A stretch of 64,000 bases of DNA from positions 372,001 to 436,000 of the forward strand of contig CAVSPR010000009.1 in NCBI GenBank assembly GCA_963729875.1, written 5' to 3'. Positions 43,899 through 53,600 of this stretch are shown in pieces. The notes under the pieces are model-generated. The model was not told the DNA's origin, searched no databases, and worked only from the letters and a program-made list of their open reading frames with translations. Numbering within the stretch: position 1 is the stretch's first letter; every line of letters begins with the position of its first letter. The DNA is from DATBSL01 sp963729875. GTDB taxonomy: Bacteria; Acidobacteriota; Vicinamibacteria; Fen-336. A program made the position numbers and the translations under genes.

Positions 43899-44807
43899 AT
43901 GACCCTGCGTGTCGCCCTCGCCACGATCGTGTCCGCGCTCACGCTCCTGCCCTTCGCGAACGGCCGGGTCGCGGCGGCCGCCGAGCCCTCGCTCGTCGAC
44001 CTGCTCCGCAGCGCGGGCGAGTACGTCCTCGCCTACGAGGACGCGTTCCGCGTCGTCGTCGCCGAGGAGGTGTACGTGCAGCGCCGGCGCGCGTCTCCGG
44101 GCGGCCCCGTGCAGCAGACGCGCCGGCTCGGCTCCGACGTCGTCTTCGTGCGTGCCCCCGGCACCGCCCTGCCCTGGTGGCTGCTGCGCGACGTCTACGA
44201 GGTGGACGGCCGTGCCGTGCGCGACCGGCAGGACCGTCTCGAGAGGCTCCTGGTCGACAACCCGGCCGCCGGCCTGGAGCGCGCGCGGGCGATCGCGGAC
44301 GAGGGGGCCCGCTTCAACCTCGGCCGCAGCGCCCGGAACTTCAACGTGCCCACCCTCGTGCTCGCCTTTCTCCACCCCTCCGTGCTGCCCCGGTTCTCGT
44401 TCGAGTGGAAGGGCACGACCGAGATCGAGGGGCGCAGGTTCGTCGAGCTCGCCTTCCGGGAGCTCTCCCCGCCGACGGTCGTCCGGGGGCCCGAGTCGAG
44501 CCCGGACCTGCTGGCCGCGGGCCGGGTGTGGGTCCACGCCGGGGACGGCACCGTGGGCCGCACCGAGCTCGTCCTGGAGGTGCCCGGCGACGCGGTGAGG
44601 ACCCGCGCGACGCTCACCACGGAGTTCCGCCCGTACCGGGACTTCCCCCTGTGGGTGCCCGTCGAGATGCGCGACCGTCTCCAGACCGAGCTGGTGGGAG
44701 CACGCGGGCGGTCCGGCAGCGTCGAGCTCGTCGAGGGCCTGGCCGCCTACACGGGATTCCGTCAGGCGGGGGTGAGCACGAAGGAGGAGTTCCGCGTGCC
44801 CGAGTGA
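43899..44807 (+). CDS. Secreted protein of unknown function
   Basis: 302 aa with a signal peptide (LATIVSALTLLPFANGRVAAAAEP). The mature part is rich in beta-strands (VVVAEEVYVQRRR, SFEWKGTTEIEGRRFVELAF, RVWVHAGDGTVGRTELVLE) and resembles outer-membrane lipoprotein-sorting-like or VCBS-free beta proteins often seen in Acidobacteriota without assigned role. ATG 43899 lies 26 bp after the fusion gene, so it could be the last gene of this operon. I do not recognise the family. Confidence 0.7.
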   Translation: MTLRVALATIVSALTLLPFANGRVAAAAEPSLVDLLRSAGEYVLAYEDAFRVVVAEEVYVQRRRASPGGPVQQTRRLGSDVVFVRAPGTALPWWLLRDVYEVDGRAVRDRQDRLERLLVDNPAAGLERARAIADEGARFNLGRSARNFNVPTLVLAFLHPSVLPRFSFEWKGTTEIEGRRFVELAFRELSPPTVVRGPESSPDLLAAGRVWVHAGDGTVGRTELVLEVPGDAVRTRATLTTEFRPYRDFPLWVPVEMRDRLQTELVGARGRSGSVELVEGLAAYTGFRQAGVSTKEEFRVPE

Positions 44808-44819
44808 GGCCCGGGCGAG

Positions 44820-45476
44820 CTACCTTCGGGTCCGGGTCGATCCTGCCCCGGGCGCGCAGAGGACGAGCAGCGCCGGTCCGATCCGCACCTCGTCCCCGTC
44901 GGCGAGCGGCACCTCTCCCTCCACGCGCCGTCCCCCGACGAGCGTGCCGTTCTTGCTGCCGAGATCCCGCAGCGTGACCCGCTCGCCGTCGACGTCGATG
45001 CGCGCGTGCTGGCGCGACACGAGGCCGGAGGGAATCGAGAGGACGCACTCCGGACCCCGGCCCACGAGGTTCTCGCCGCGGGCGAGCGGGACCAGCCGCT
45101 CGCCCCAAAGCAGCGCGCAGCTCCCCTGAAGCCCGCTCGCGCCAGGTTCCCGACCAGCGCCGACCGCGCCGTCGGTCGCGACCCCCACGAAGGCGTAGCC
45201 GAAGCGCTGGACCGTGCGCACGAGGGAGGGCTCGCCCGGGCGCTCGCCCAGGGCCCGCCGGATCTCGCCCACGATCCGGGGGAGGCTCGTCTCGCCCACG
45301 AAGGTGTCGGGCCAGATCCGGTCGCGCAGCTCGGCCTTGGGGAGAGCGCGTGGCCGCTCGCGCAGGAGCGCGGCGAGCAGGTCGATCGCCTTCGGCGAGA
45401 GCGGAACGAGCCGTCCGCCGGCGCGAAGCTCACGGCTCGCCTCGTCGAAGGCGAAGCGGCCGAAGCGGACGCTCAC
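44820..45476 (-). CDS. Winged-helix (OmpR/CadC-type) regulator fused to an FHA domain
   Basis: 218 aa. N-terminal DNA-binding winged helix (about 1-95): VRFGRFAFDEASRELR, LSPKAIDLLAALL, LRDRIWPDTFVGETSL, VRTVQRFGYAFVG. C-terminal FHA domain (about 125-215): LVGRGPECVLSI, SRQHARIDV, LGSKNGTLVG, the phosphothreonine-binding GR, SRxH and NGT residues all present. It lacks a receiver or membrane segment, so signal input should come through phosphothreonine, probably from the Hanks kinases encoded nearby. GTG 45476 is preferred; an ATG at 45542 would add 22 residues. Convergent with the secreted protein gene (12-bp gap). Confidence 0.82.
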   Translation of the reverse strand: MSVRFGRFAFDEASRELRAGGRLVPLSPKAIDLLAALLRERPRALPKAELRDRIWPDTFVGETSLPRIVGEIRRALGERPGEPSLVRTVQRFGYAFVGVATDGAVGAGREPGASGLQGSCALLWGERLVPLARGENLVGRGPECVLSIPSGLVSRQHARIDVDGERVTLRDLGSKNGTLVGGRRVEGEVPLADGDEVRIGPALLVLCAPGAGSTRTRR

Positions 45477-45604
45477 CGCCGGCCGCCTGACTTCAACGAA
45501 ACCGCAGCCTTCCCGCAGGACTTCCGCCCCCCGTGCGCCCATGTTGGTGGGCAGCGATACCAGACAGTGCCGCCTGGCCAGGCCGCGCCGAAGAGGAGCG
45601 GTCC

Positions 45605-46147
45605 ATGCGCGGAATCGGTGGAAAGACGAGCCCAGGGAGGGCTCTCGTGAGCTGGAGCCTCGTCGGTTGCCTCTACGGGGGGCTCGGCGGCAGCGCCGGC
45701 GCGTCGGACTTCGGCCGCGTGTCGAGGCCCATGCCGACGCGCCCGACTCTCGAGGACAAGATCCCGGACCTGAAGCGGGCGCGCGAAGGGGCCCGCGAGC
45801 GCCTCGGCGAGCCGCAGTGCCTGGCCGTGCTCACGGACTTCAAGAGCGTCAACGGGGGACGGCTCGACCTGCAGTTGCGGTCGACCGGCCGCACGGCCCA
45901 GGAGCAGATCGACCTCCTGGTGTTCGAGAGCGGACTGGGCCGCCCCGGCTGCAGCGGGGGGCAGCTGGCCTTCACGCGGATCGGCTCGCCCGTGGTCTCG
46001 ATCTGCCTCCGGTCGTTCACCCTGCTGCTCCCGGCGAAGCAGGACGCCGTCCTCATCCACGAGATGCTGCACTCGCTCGGCTTGGGGGAGAACCCGCCGG
46101 AGAGCGTGGCCATCACGGAGCAGGTCCTGAAGCGCTGTGCGCGTTGA
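45605..46147 (+). CDS. Small secreted protein with an HExxH zinc-type motif
   Basis: 180 aa. Signal segment ALVSWSLVGCLYGGLGGSAGAS, then a mature domain ending in VLIHEMLHSLGLGENPP, in which HEMLH with the following glycine matches the zinc-binding motif of metallopeptidases (HExxHxxG-like). It is short for a protease, so it may be a minimal or non-catalytic member. Several Cys (CLAVL, GCSGG, ICLRS, KRCAR) suggest disulfides. ATG 45605 follows GAAGAGGAGCGGTCC. Convergent with the kinase gene. Confidence 0.7.
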   Translation: MRGIGGKTSPGRALVSWSLVGCLYGGLGGSAGASDFGRVSRPMPTRPTLEDKIPDLKRAREGARERLGEPQCLAVLTDFKSVNGGRLDLQLRSTGRTAQEQIDLLVFESGLGRPGCSGGQLAFTRIGSPVVSICLRSFTLLLPAKQDAVLIHEMLHSLGLGENPPESVAITEQVLKRCAR

Positions 46148-46155
46148 CACCGGCG

Positions 46156-48741
46156 CTACCTCAGGCCCTCGGCCACGTAGAGACGTCCCACAGAAGACAC
46201 GAACTGATAGGCGTAGCTCTGGCCGTCGGGCGTGATGAAGGCCCGCCCGATCAAGAAGACGCCGGCTGGATCGGCGGGCATCAGCTCCCTCCAGGGCTCC
46301 CGGGTCCCGGTGGCGATCTCGATCCTGTCGATCCGCCCGGGCATCGCCCCCTCGTGAGGCCCGGGGGCCTCGGGCTGGACGTAGAGCCAGAGCCCGTCTC
46401 CGCTCCAGCGGATGGGCACGTCCTCCGGGGTGACGCCCGGCACGATGCGGGCGGGGCCACCGTCGACCGGGCAGACCAGGACTCCCTGGACTCCGGCCTT
46501 GACGACGACCCTCCGTCCGTCCGGCGAGACGACGGGCGAGCTCAGCTCGCCTTCGGCCGACAGGGCTCGAGGTGCCGCGCCGGGCTCGATGCTCCAGACG
46601 AAGAGCCGTTTCGGCCCTCGTCGCTCCCGGCCGGCGACGACGGCGATCCGCTGCGCGTCGGGGAACCAGGCCGAGGCCTCCTCGGTGAAGCGCAGGCCGC
46701 CGTGGCGGAGATCGCGCCGCTCGCCGGCGCCGGTGGGCACGAGCACGAGGCGATCCGATTCGTCTTGCTCGGTCGGGAGCGCCAGGACGAAGCGGCCGTC
46801 CGGCGACAGCGCCAGGCCGTTCTCGTCCCCAAGCCTCACCGCCGTCGACTCGTCCGTCCTCCGCAGGTACGTGCCTTCGGTGCCCGCAACGACAGGACTC
46901 CACCCCCCGAGCACCAGCTGGCGGCCGTCGAGCGAGAGATCCTGGGCGGTGGTGAAGTCCATCCACGACAGGTCGCGCTCCCGCGACTCGCCGGGAGGCA
47001 CGCCGGCCACCTTGCCGCCACGAAAGCGCTGCTCGATGAGAAGTCGACCGCGCACGTCCGCGTCGTGCACGTTGAAGTCTCCCGGGATCCGCGCCACGAG
47101 GCGTTCCCGGCCCTCCAGGCTCACGGCGTGAAGGCCGAAATCGTCCATCCGCCTGGCGGCGAAGAGGAGTTCCCGGCTCGACGGCGACCAGGTGAGGTCG
47201 AACCACTGCCTCCAACCGGGAGAGAGGACGGTCCTGCCGCCCGTCCGGTCGATGAGTGCGACAACGGAGCGATACCTCCCCTCTGCAGTCTGCTCCATCT
47301 CGAGGACCGCGAAGCGCTGGCCCGGCAGGGCCCGGACGGAGAAGAGGTCGCCGTGGTATAGCTCGCGCCCGATCGGGTACTCGAGGCGCTTCCTCCCCTG
47401 CACCCGGCGCACGACCGCGAGCTCCTGCCCTTCCGGATCCCAGTCCGCCGCCACCACGCCCTCGACCAGCTCCCGAGGTGAGCCACCGGCGAGGGAGACG
47501 CGGGCGAGCGTCCCCTCCTCTCTCCGTCCCCACGCCCGCTGGCCCCGGAAGCTGCCCAGCTTGACGGCCACTTCGTCCCGGGCCGAGACGGAAAGAACGA
47601 TGCCCTCGACGTCCAGGGACCGGTCCTCGCGACTGCCGACCCGGGTGGCGTAGACCTGAGCCGGCCGGCCGTGCCAGGCCGCCGAGTAGACGACAGTCTG
47701 GCCGTCGTGCGAGAAGCGGGCCGAGAGGATGGCGCCCCGGCGGAACGTGAGCTGGGTGTACGCCGGTGGCGGGGTCGGTCGGCCCCGGATGGCCAGCAGC
47801 CCGGCGCCGGCGGCCAGGCTGACGAGGAGGGCCGCCATCCACCCCGCCACCCGGCGCCGGCGTCGAACCGCGTCGACGGTCGCCGGCGCTCCCGTGGACC
47901 CCACGGCCTCGAGCGCGAACGCCACGTCCCGGGCCGATTCGAACCGATCCTCAGGCCGCTTCTCGAGGCAGCGTCGCGCGATCCGGTCGAGAGCGGGAGG
48001 AATGCGGCTGTCTATCGTGGCGAGCTCCGGCGGCTCCTCGCGCAGGATGGCGGTCTGGATCTCCGATGTCGTCTCGCCGACGAAGGCCCGGCGCCGGGCC
48101 AGCATTTCGTAGAGGACCGCACCGAGGGCGAAGATGTCGGAGCGTGCGTCCGCGGGCAGGCCCCGCACCTGCTCGGGCGACAGGTAGGGGACCGTGCCCA
48201 GGACCACGCCGGGCCGTGTCTCGTGGGTGGCCGTCTCGCCCTCCGGATCGCTCCGGGCCTCGTCGCTCAGCTTGGCGAGGCCGAAGTCCAGGATCTTCAC
48301 GTGGCCGTCACGGGTGACGAAGACGTTCTCCGGCTTCAGGTCGCGGTGGACGATCCCGCGCTGGTGCGCGGCGGAGAGCCCGCGCGCGACCTGGACCGCG
48401 AGCTCGACGGCCTTGCGTGGCGTCAGCCCTCCGGCGCGGATCCGGCCGCGGAGCGTGTCGCCGTCCAGCAGCTCCGAGACGATGTAGGGGCTCGACTCGT
48501 GCGCGCCCACGTCGTACACGGCGAGGACGTTCGGGTGGTTGAGCGCGCCGGCGGCCCGGGCCTCCAGCTCGAATCGGCGGAGGCGATCCGGCTCGCCGGC
48601 CGCCGAGGGGGGCAGGACCTTGACCGCGACCTCACGCCCCAGCCGCGCGTCCCACGCGCGGTAGACCTCGCCCATGCCGCCAGCCCCGAGCGAGCCGCGG
48701 ACCTCGTAGGAGCCGAGACGTGACCCCGTTTGCAGCGCCAT
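46156..48741 (-). CDS. Ser/Thr protein kinase with transmembrane segment and WD40-like beta-propeller
   Basis: 861 aa. Kinase (residues 12-275): LGAGGMGEVYRA, K41, HRDLKPENV with D134, DFGLAKL, SPEQVRG. Transmembrane segment GWMAALLVSLAAGAGLLAI about 300-320. The extracytoplasmic part contains repeated TolB/WD40-like strands (FSHDGQTVVYSAAW, WSPSSRELLFAARR, LSPDGRFVLALP, VSPDGRRVVVKAG). This combination is widespread in Acidobacteriota; the propeller presumably senses a periplasmic ligand. ATG 48741 is the only reasonable start. It is separate from, and convergent with, the HExxH gene. Confidence 0.93.
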   Translation of the reverse strand: MALQTGSRLGSYEVRGSLGAGGMGEVYRAWDARLGREVAVKVLPPSAAGEPDRLRRFELEARAAGALNHPNVLAVYDVGAHESSPYIVSELLDGDTLRGRIRAGGLTPRKAVELAVQVARGLSAAHQRGIVHRDLKPENVFVTRDGHVKILDFGLAKLSDEARSDPEGETATHETRPGVVLGTVPYLSPEQVRGLPADARSDIFALGAVLYEMLARRRAFVGETTSEIQTAILREEPPELATIDSRIPPALDRIARRCLEKRPEDRFESARDVAFALEAVGSTGAPATVDAVRRRRRVAGWMAALLVSLAAGAGLLAIRGRPTPPPAYTQLTFRRGAILSARFSHDGQTVVYSAAWHGRPAQVYATRVGSREDRSLDVEGIVLSVSARDEVAVKLGSFRGQRAWGRREEGTLARVSLAGGSPRELVEGVVAADWDPEGQELAVVRRVQGRKRLEYPIGRELYHGDLFSVRALPGQRFAVLEMEQTAEGRYRSVVALIDRTGGRTVLSPGWRQWFDLTWSPSSRELLFAARRMDDFGLHAVSLEGRERLVARIPGDFNVHDADVRGRLLIEQRFRGGKVAGVPPGESRERDLSWMDFTTAQDLSLDGRQLVLGGWSPVVAGTEGTYLRRTDESTAVRLGDENGLALSPDGRFVLALPTEQDESDRLVLVPTGAGERRDLRHGGLRFTEEASAWFPDAQRIAVVAGRERRGPKRLFVWSIEPGAAPRALSAEGELSSPVVSPDGRRVVVKAGVQGVLVCPVDGGPARIVPGVTPEDVPIRWSGDGLWLYVQPEAPGPHEGAMPGRIDRIEIATGTREPWRELMPADPAGVFLIGRAFITPDGQSYAYQFVSSVGRLYVAEGLR

Positions 48742-48828
48742 GGTGGGAAGCCGTTGGGAGCATTATAGGGCTCGCACGGCTCCCGGCGCCGGGCCGGCCA
48801 CGGATCTCCGGGAGGGGAAGCGGCGGTC

Positions 48829-49659
48829 TCAGCGAGCTCCGGCGGTGACCTCCGCGAGGGTCTCGCGCCGCGCCCGAGTGTGTGTCTCGAACAGCCGGAC
48901 GTCGGTCTCCAGCATCCGCGGGTCGTCGCCGGTGAAGACGCCGACGCAGGCGAGGTCCTGCGGGCGCATCCGCGCGGTGCAGTAGGCGAAGGCCGCCTCC
49001 GGGTCGCTGCGGCCCGCGGCGAGGATCTTGTAGTGGATGACCGGCCGCGAGAGCCCCTGGATGAGGCCGGTCATCGCCTCGCGGTCCTCCTCGCGGTACT
49101 CCTCCACCGCCCCGTGGACGTGCTCCGGGTCGTCCGTGCGCGGGGTGGGGTTGTAGTAGCAGCACATGTAGTAGTCCACGTCGAGGTGCTCCTCGGCCCA
49201 CTCGAACACCGCGGGCACGTGGCCGGCGATCCCGGCCTTCATCCCCAGCGAGCGGATGAGGGCGATGGCGCTCGCCACCTCCCCGGCGCGGCCCTGGGCC
49301 ACGAGGTGGTCCATGACGCCCCCGTGGACGTGGCACGCCACGGCGCCCCCGCGCGCGGCGCGGCGGGCGCAGGCCTCGGAGTCGCCGACCTCCGGGCAGG
49401 TCTGGGCGAGCCACTGAAGCTTCCCGCCGTCGTCGCGGTACTCGAGGAGCATCCGCATGACGTGGAAGTCGGTGCGGGCGACGAAGCCGGTGATCCCGAG
49501 GCGCTCGGCCTCGAAGAGCGCCTCCTTGATCCGGGCCACCGTGTAGTGGTGGACCATCCGCTCGTCGCGAAGGACGCCCTGGTGCGAGAAGCCGCTGAAG
49601 GGGTTCGAGCCGAGCAGCAGACGCGAGAGCCGCAGGTCGCCGAGGGTCGTCGTGTCCAT
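48829..49659 (-). CDS. Conserved protein of unknown function (probable TIM barrel)
   Basis: 276 aa. N-terminus LGDLRLSRLLLGSNPFSGFSH recalls aldo/keto reductases, but the rest (HHYTVARIKEALFEAERLGI, GHVPAVFEWAEEHLDVDYYM, CCYYNPTPR, HYKILAAGRSDPEAAF) does not match any family I know. No signal peptide. Cys-Cys-Tyr-Tyr and several His/Asp residues could bind a metal. ATG 49659 follows CAAGGAGGCGTTC. It is the last gene of the 15-kb minus-strand run, 41 bp after the amidohydrolase, so a role in the same pathway is likely. Confidence 0.7.
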   Translation of the reverse strand: MDTTTLGDLRLSRLLLGSNPFSGFSHQGVLRDERMVHHYTVARIKEALFEAERLGITGFVARTDFHVMRMLLEYRDDGGKLQWLAQTCPEVGDSEACARRAARGGAVACHVHGGVMDHLVAQGRAGEVASAIALIRSLGMKAGIAGHVPAVFEWAEEHLDVDYYMCCYYNPTPRTDDPEHVHGAVEEYREEDREAMTGLIQGLSRPVIHYKILAAGRSDPEAAFAYCTARMRPQDLACVGVFTGDDPRMLETDVRLFETHTRARRETLAEVTAGAR

Positions 49660-49700
49660 GAACGCCTCCTTGGAACAGTCTATGGCCGCCGGGGCTTCTC

Positions 49701-50591
49701 TCACACCGGGAACCGCGCGAGGAGCGCCTGGAGGTTGCCGGCCAGCACCTTCGCCTTCTGCTCCTCGGTGAGGAAGCTGTGGTGGATGCGGGCGAGCACG
49801 GTGCTCGGGTCGTTGATCGAGAAGTCGGAGCCGAAGAGGACGCGGTCCGGGCCGATGGTCTTCACCGCGTACTCCAGCATTCCCATGCGGTCGTGACCGT
49901 AGCCCGAGGTGTCCATGTAGCAGTTCGGGTGCTTCGCCACCAGGTCGATCCTCTTGAAGATGTGGTCGTACTCCTTCTCGTCGCCGAAGTGGGGGAAGAC
50001 GAGGGTCGCCTCCGGGAACTTCTCGACGACGTACTCGATCTCCTCGTTCTCGGTGTGGAGATCGAGGATCATCCCGAGCTTCACGACCTGCTGCACCAGC
50101 AGCTCGAACTCCTTGATCGTGTACTCGTAGGGTGCCATGTAGTTGCACAGCTCCCCGACCCACACGAAACCGAGCTGCCGGCGGCAGTACTCGATCTCCT
50201 TGAGCGCCTCGTCGATGAACTGCGGGTTCACGACGCAGGCGCCGACGAAGCGGCCCTGGTGCCTCTCGACGAAGCGCGCGACCTCGCGGTTTCCGGCCAC
50301 GAACTCGGCGGGCGTGCCCTTCTCCTGCGAGCGCTGGGAGTTGATGATCCCCCGCTCGACGCCGGTCTTGTCGAGGTAGGCCACGAACTCGTCGAAGTTC
50401 CGGGTGACGGTGTGCCACTGCCAGAGCTCGCCGCTCTCCGCCGGGCAGTGCAGGTGGGCGTCGAAGACCCGCACCGGCCGGACCGCGGCCGCTTCGTCGG
50501 ATGCCGCGGTCCGGCCGGACCCGAGTATCCCCAGGCCTGCGGTGACCCCGGCCGTCTTCACGAATTGCCGACGGGAGTGCTTCTGGCACAT
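49701..50591 (-). CDS. Tat-type secreted amidohydrolase (amidohydrolase_2 family)
   Basis: 296 aa metal-dependent hydrolase. N-terminal SRRQFVKTAGVTAGLGILG is a twin-arginine signal, implying export of a folded metalloenzyme. Metal ligands: VFDAHLHC, the ILDLHTEN histidine, LVFPHFGDE and the final FGSDFSIND aspartate. Family members hydrolyse lactones, decarboxylate or cleave C-N bonds in ring compounds. ATG 50591 is preceded by TAGGAGGACG; 11 bp downstream of the esterase/heparinase fusion stop. Its partner in the pathway is the related enzyme at 56885. Confidence 0.88.
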   Translation of the reverse strand: MCQKHSRRQFVKTAGVTAGLGILGSGRTAASDEAAAVRPVRVFDAHLHCPAESGELWQWHTVTRNFDEFVAYLDKTGVERGIINSQRSQEKGTPAEFVAGNREVARFVERHQGRFVGACVVNPQFIDEALKEIEYCRRQLGFVWVGELCNYMAPYEYTIKEFELLVQQVVKLGMILDLHTENEEIEYVVEKFPEATLVFPHFGDEKEYDHIFKRIDLVAKHPNCYMDTSGYGHDRMGMLEYAVKTIGPDRVLFGSDFSINDPSTVLARIHHSFLTEEQKAKVLAGNLQALLARFPV

Positions 50592-50602
50592 GCGTCCTCC
50601 TA

Positions 50603-53600
50603 TCAGGGGCGGATGGAGACCGTCCTTCGCGCGAGGTCCCAGTCGACCGTGGTGACTCGTCCCCCCTCCGTGAAACGGATCTCCAGGCGGCCGCCCTGGC
50701 GCTCGGCCCGGACGTCGGCGAGGGCGTTCCCGCCCGCCGATCGCCCGCGCAGCAAGGTCAGCAGGAAGGCCTCGCCTCCAGCGAATGCAGGCCGCACGAC
50801 CACGCGCGTCGTCTCGCGGAACGTGAACGGCTCCGCCTCCGGCTTCGCGACCTCGTGCCGGCCCCAGGTCAGGGTCGAGCCGCTGGAGAGGAGGCGGTGG
50901 AGCTCGAGCACCGCGCCGCCCTGCGCCGCCTCGAGGCCGTCCTCCGTCTCTCGGACCTCGGCCTTCGGGTCCAGGTGGAGAAGCCACTCCGCTTCGAGCG
51001 GGGCCTTCACGCTGTCGGAGAAGACGGACATCTTCGTGAGCCGTGTGCCCGCGGGCAGGCTGGCCCCGCGGAAGGCGACCCGGCTGCCGCGCCGCAGCGT
51101 CACCGCTTCGGAGACGGCGATCAGGTGGTCGTCCCGGTCCTCGTTCCGGCTCGTCCAGGAGTGGACGGTCCGCTCGTCTACCTCGAAGGAGTAGCGGCCG
51201 GCGCCCGGCACGTTGTCGAGGTACACCGCCGCGATCCGGTAGGTCCCGGGCTCGCCGGCGAACGTGACGAAGGCTCCGCCCTGCGGTCCCACCACGTACC
51301 CGTTACCGGCGTGCGTCAGTTCTCCCGTGGTCTCGAGAGCCTCCGGCGCGAAGTCGTGGACGACGCCCTGCTCCCGCAGCACGACCTCGTCCGCGACCAC
51401 GAGGACGTCCGGCTTCACGAACAGGAGATGGCGCACGAAGCGCTGGAGGCCGAGCGCGGGGTGGTAGGCGCGCGTCACGTCGCCCACGACGTAGTCGTAG
51501 CGGTCGGTCGTCTCGGCGTGGACGACCTCGGGGAAATGGCCGAAGCGCAGCGCCTCCATCGAGCCGAACGCGGCCTGCTCGCCGAGCTGCCCGTGGCGCT
51601 TGAAGAGCATCGTGCTGTGGTCCGCGGTGCGCTCCTGGCCGGTGTAGAGCGGGTCGATGGCCAGGAACTGCCCGTGCGAGAAGAGCTGGAAGGAGCCGGA
51701 GTCGGCGTCCTGGTGGCCGGTGCCGAAGTCGAAGACGGCACCCTTCGAGAGCGTCCGACCCATGAACGGCCCCGACTTGAAGCCGACGAGGGTGGCGCCG
51801 GGATCGGTCCAGGAAGACCGCATCATCACCTGCTCGATCTCCGGGAACCGCGCGAAAGTCGGAAACGTGGCGGGGTCGGCCGGCGGCACCGTGGGGTCGT
51901 AGGCGAGGAGCATCATGAAGCCGCGGCTGCCGAGGCCGGTCGGCCGCAGCCCCACCGTCTCCCGCGCCATCCACTGCGCCCCGCCGTCCCGGTGGAGCCG
52001 GGCCAGCGTGAAGAGGTGCTGCGCGGTCGAGGTCCAGCCCCGCCGCGGGGCGTCGCCGAAAGTCATGGCCCACTCGTCCGCGGAGCGGCGAGGGAGAAGG
52101 CCGTGGAGCAGGTACTCCGGGAAGTGGCGCGCCCAGGGGCCGTCGGAATGGTCTTCGCCGAGGAGATCCCGGGCGAGCAGGGCGTAGAGAAGCAGGTACT
52201 CGCCGCCGTAGCCGGCGTAGGCGTAGCCCTCGAGCGACGAGCCGTCGGCGGGCAGGACGCCGAAGGTCTGCTCGAAGAACCGCGCGGTCTCCCGCTCCCA
52301 CTTCGGCGCCCGCGGGTCCTCGCCCCACAGCGCGGCGGCGGCAAAGGCGAGGGCGGCGGTGTTCGAGTGCGAGTGGTTCTGGAAGTACTGGTTGCGCCAC
52401 CACGCCCGCTCGCGGGTGATCCGGCCGAACTGCGCCTCCGCCTCGCGCCCCAGGCGCGCCGCCACGGTCGCGCGCTCCGCCGGGGTCAGGGCCTCGTACA
52501 GCCAGTCGTAGCCGAGGGCCATGCCGAGGATGTAGTGGCCGGGGACGAGGTAGGCGAGGTCCTCGTTCGTGCTCCACTGCTCGTCGGTGGCCAGGCGCAG
52601 CAGCTGGGCCTTCGCCACGGGGAGCAGGTCGCGGCGGCCGGTCGCGAGCCAGGCGAAGGCCAGCTCCGGCACGAGGTCGCCGTCGTAGCGCGCGTCCTCG
52701 AGAGGCGCCTCCCGCTTCGACACCGCGATCATGCGCGGCAGGTCCTGCTGGTAACGCTCCCAGAGGAAGCGGTGCGTCGTGTCGAGCCGCGCGCGCAGCG
52801 CGGCGACGCGGTCGGGGTCGAGCAGCAGGCGCGGGTGCCCGGCGCGCACGGCCGGCACCGCCGCCCCGACCCGCCGGGCCACGAACGCGACGGCACGGTC
52901 GAAGGCGCGGCCGACCGCGGGGTCCTCGAGGCCGGGGCCCTGGATGTCGAACACGTGGCCGAGCCCGGGCAGGGTGACGAGCTCGTGGGGCACGCCCGCC
53001 GCCCGAAGGGCCCGCGCCATCTCCACCGACCGCTCGTAGGGCACGTCCGCGTCGCGGTCGCCGTGGAGGAGGAGCGTCGGCGGGAAATCGGGCGTCACGT
53101 TGCGGACGGGGCAGAGCGGGTCGAAGGCGCGCGGGTCCCGGTCGGGGTCATGGCCCGCCACGAGCAGGGGCCAGAGGCCGCGCTGGCGGGCGTAGCGGTA
53201 GAAGACGAAACGGCGGCCCTCGTCTCCCTGAGCGAGCGGCTCCCGCCCGACCGCGCGCTCCGCCTGTGCCGGGCTCACCGCTGCCTCCCGCAAGTAGCCG
53301 GGGTCCGGCCGGCTGTACCACGGGCCGGCGATGTCGCCGTAGCCGTAGAAGGAGACGACCGCCTGCGGCCGCGGCCGGAATCGCTTTCCCGCCACGAGGG
53401 CGAGGTAGCCGCCGGCCGAGTGGCCGACCACGGCGAGACGCGTCGGGTCGAGGCCGAGGGACGGGCCCTCCCGTTGCAGCCACGCCTGCGCCGCGTCGAG
53501 GTCCTCGAGGATGCCGGCGAGCTTCGTCTCCGGGGCGAGGCGGTAGTCGATCGAGACGACGGCGAGGCCGGCCGCGAGGTAGCGCTCCCGCTGCTCCCTG

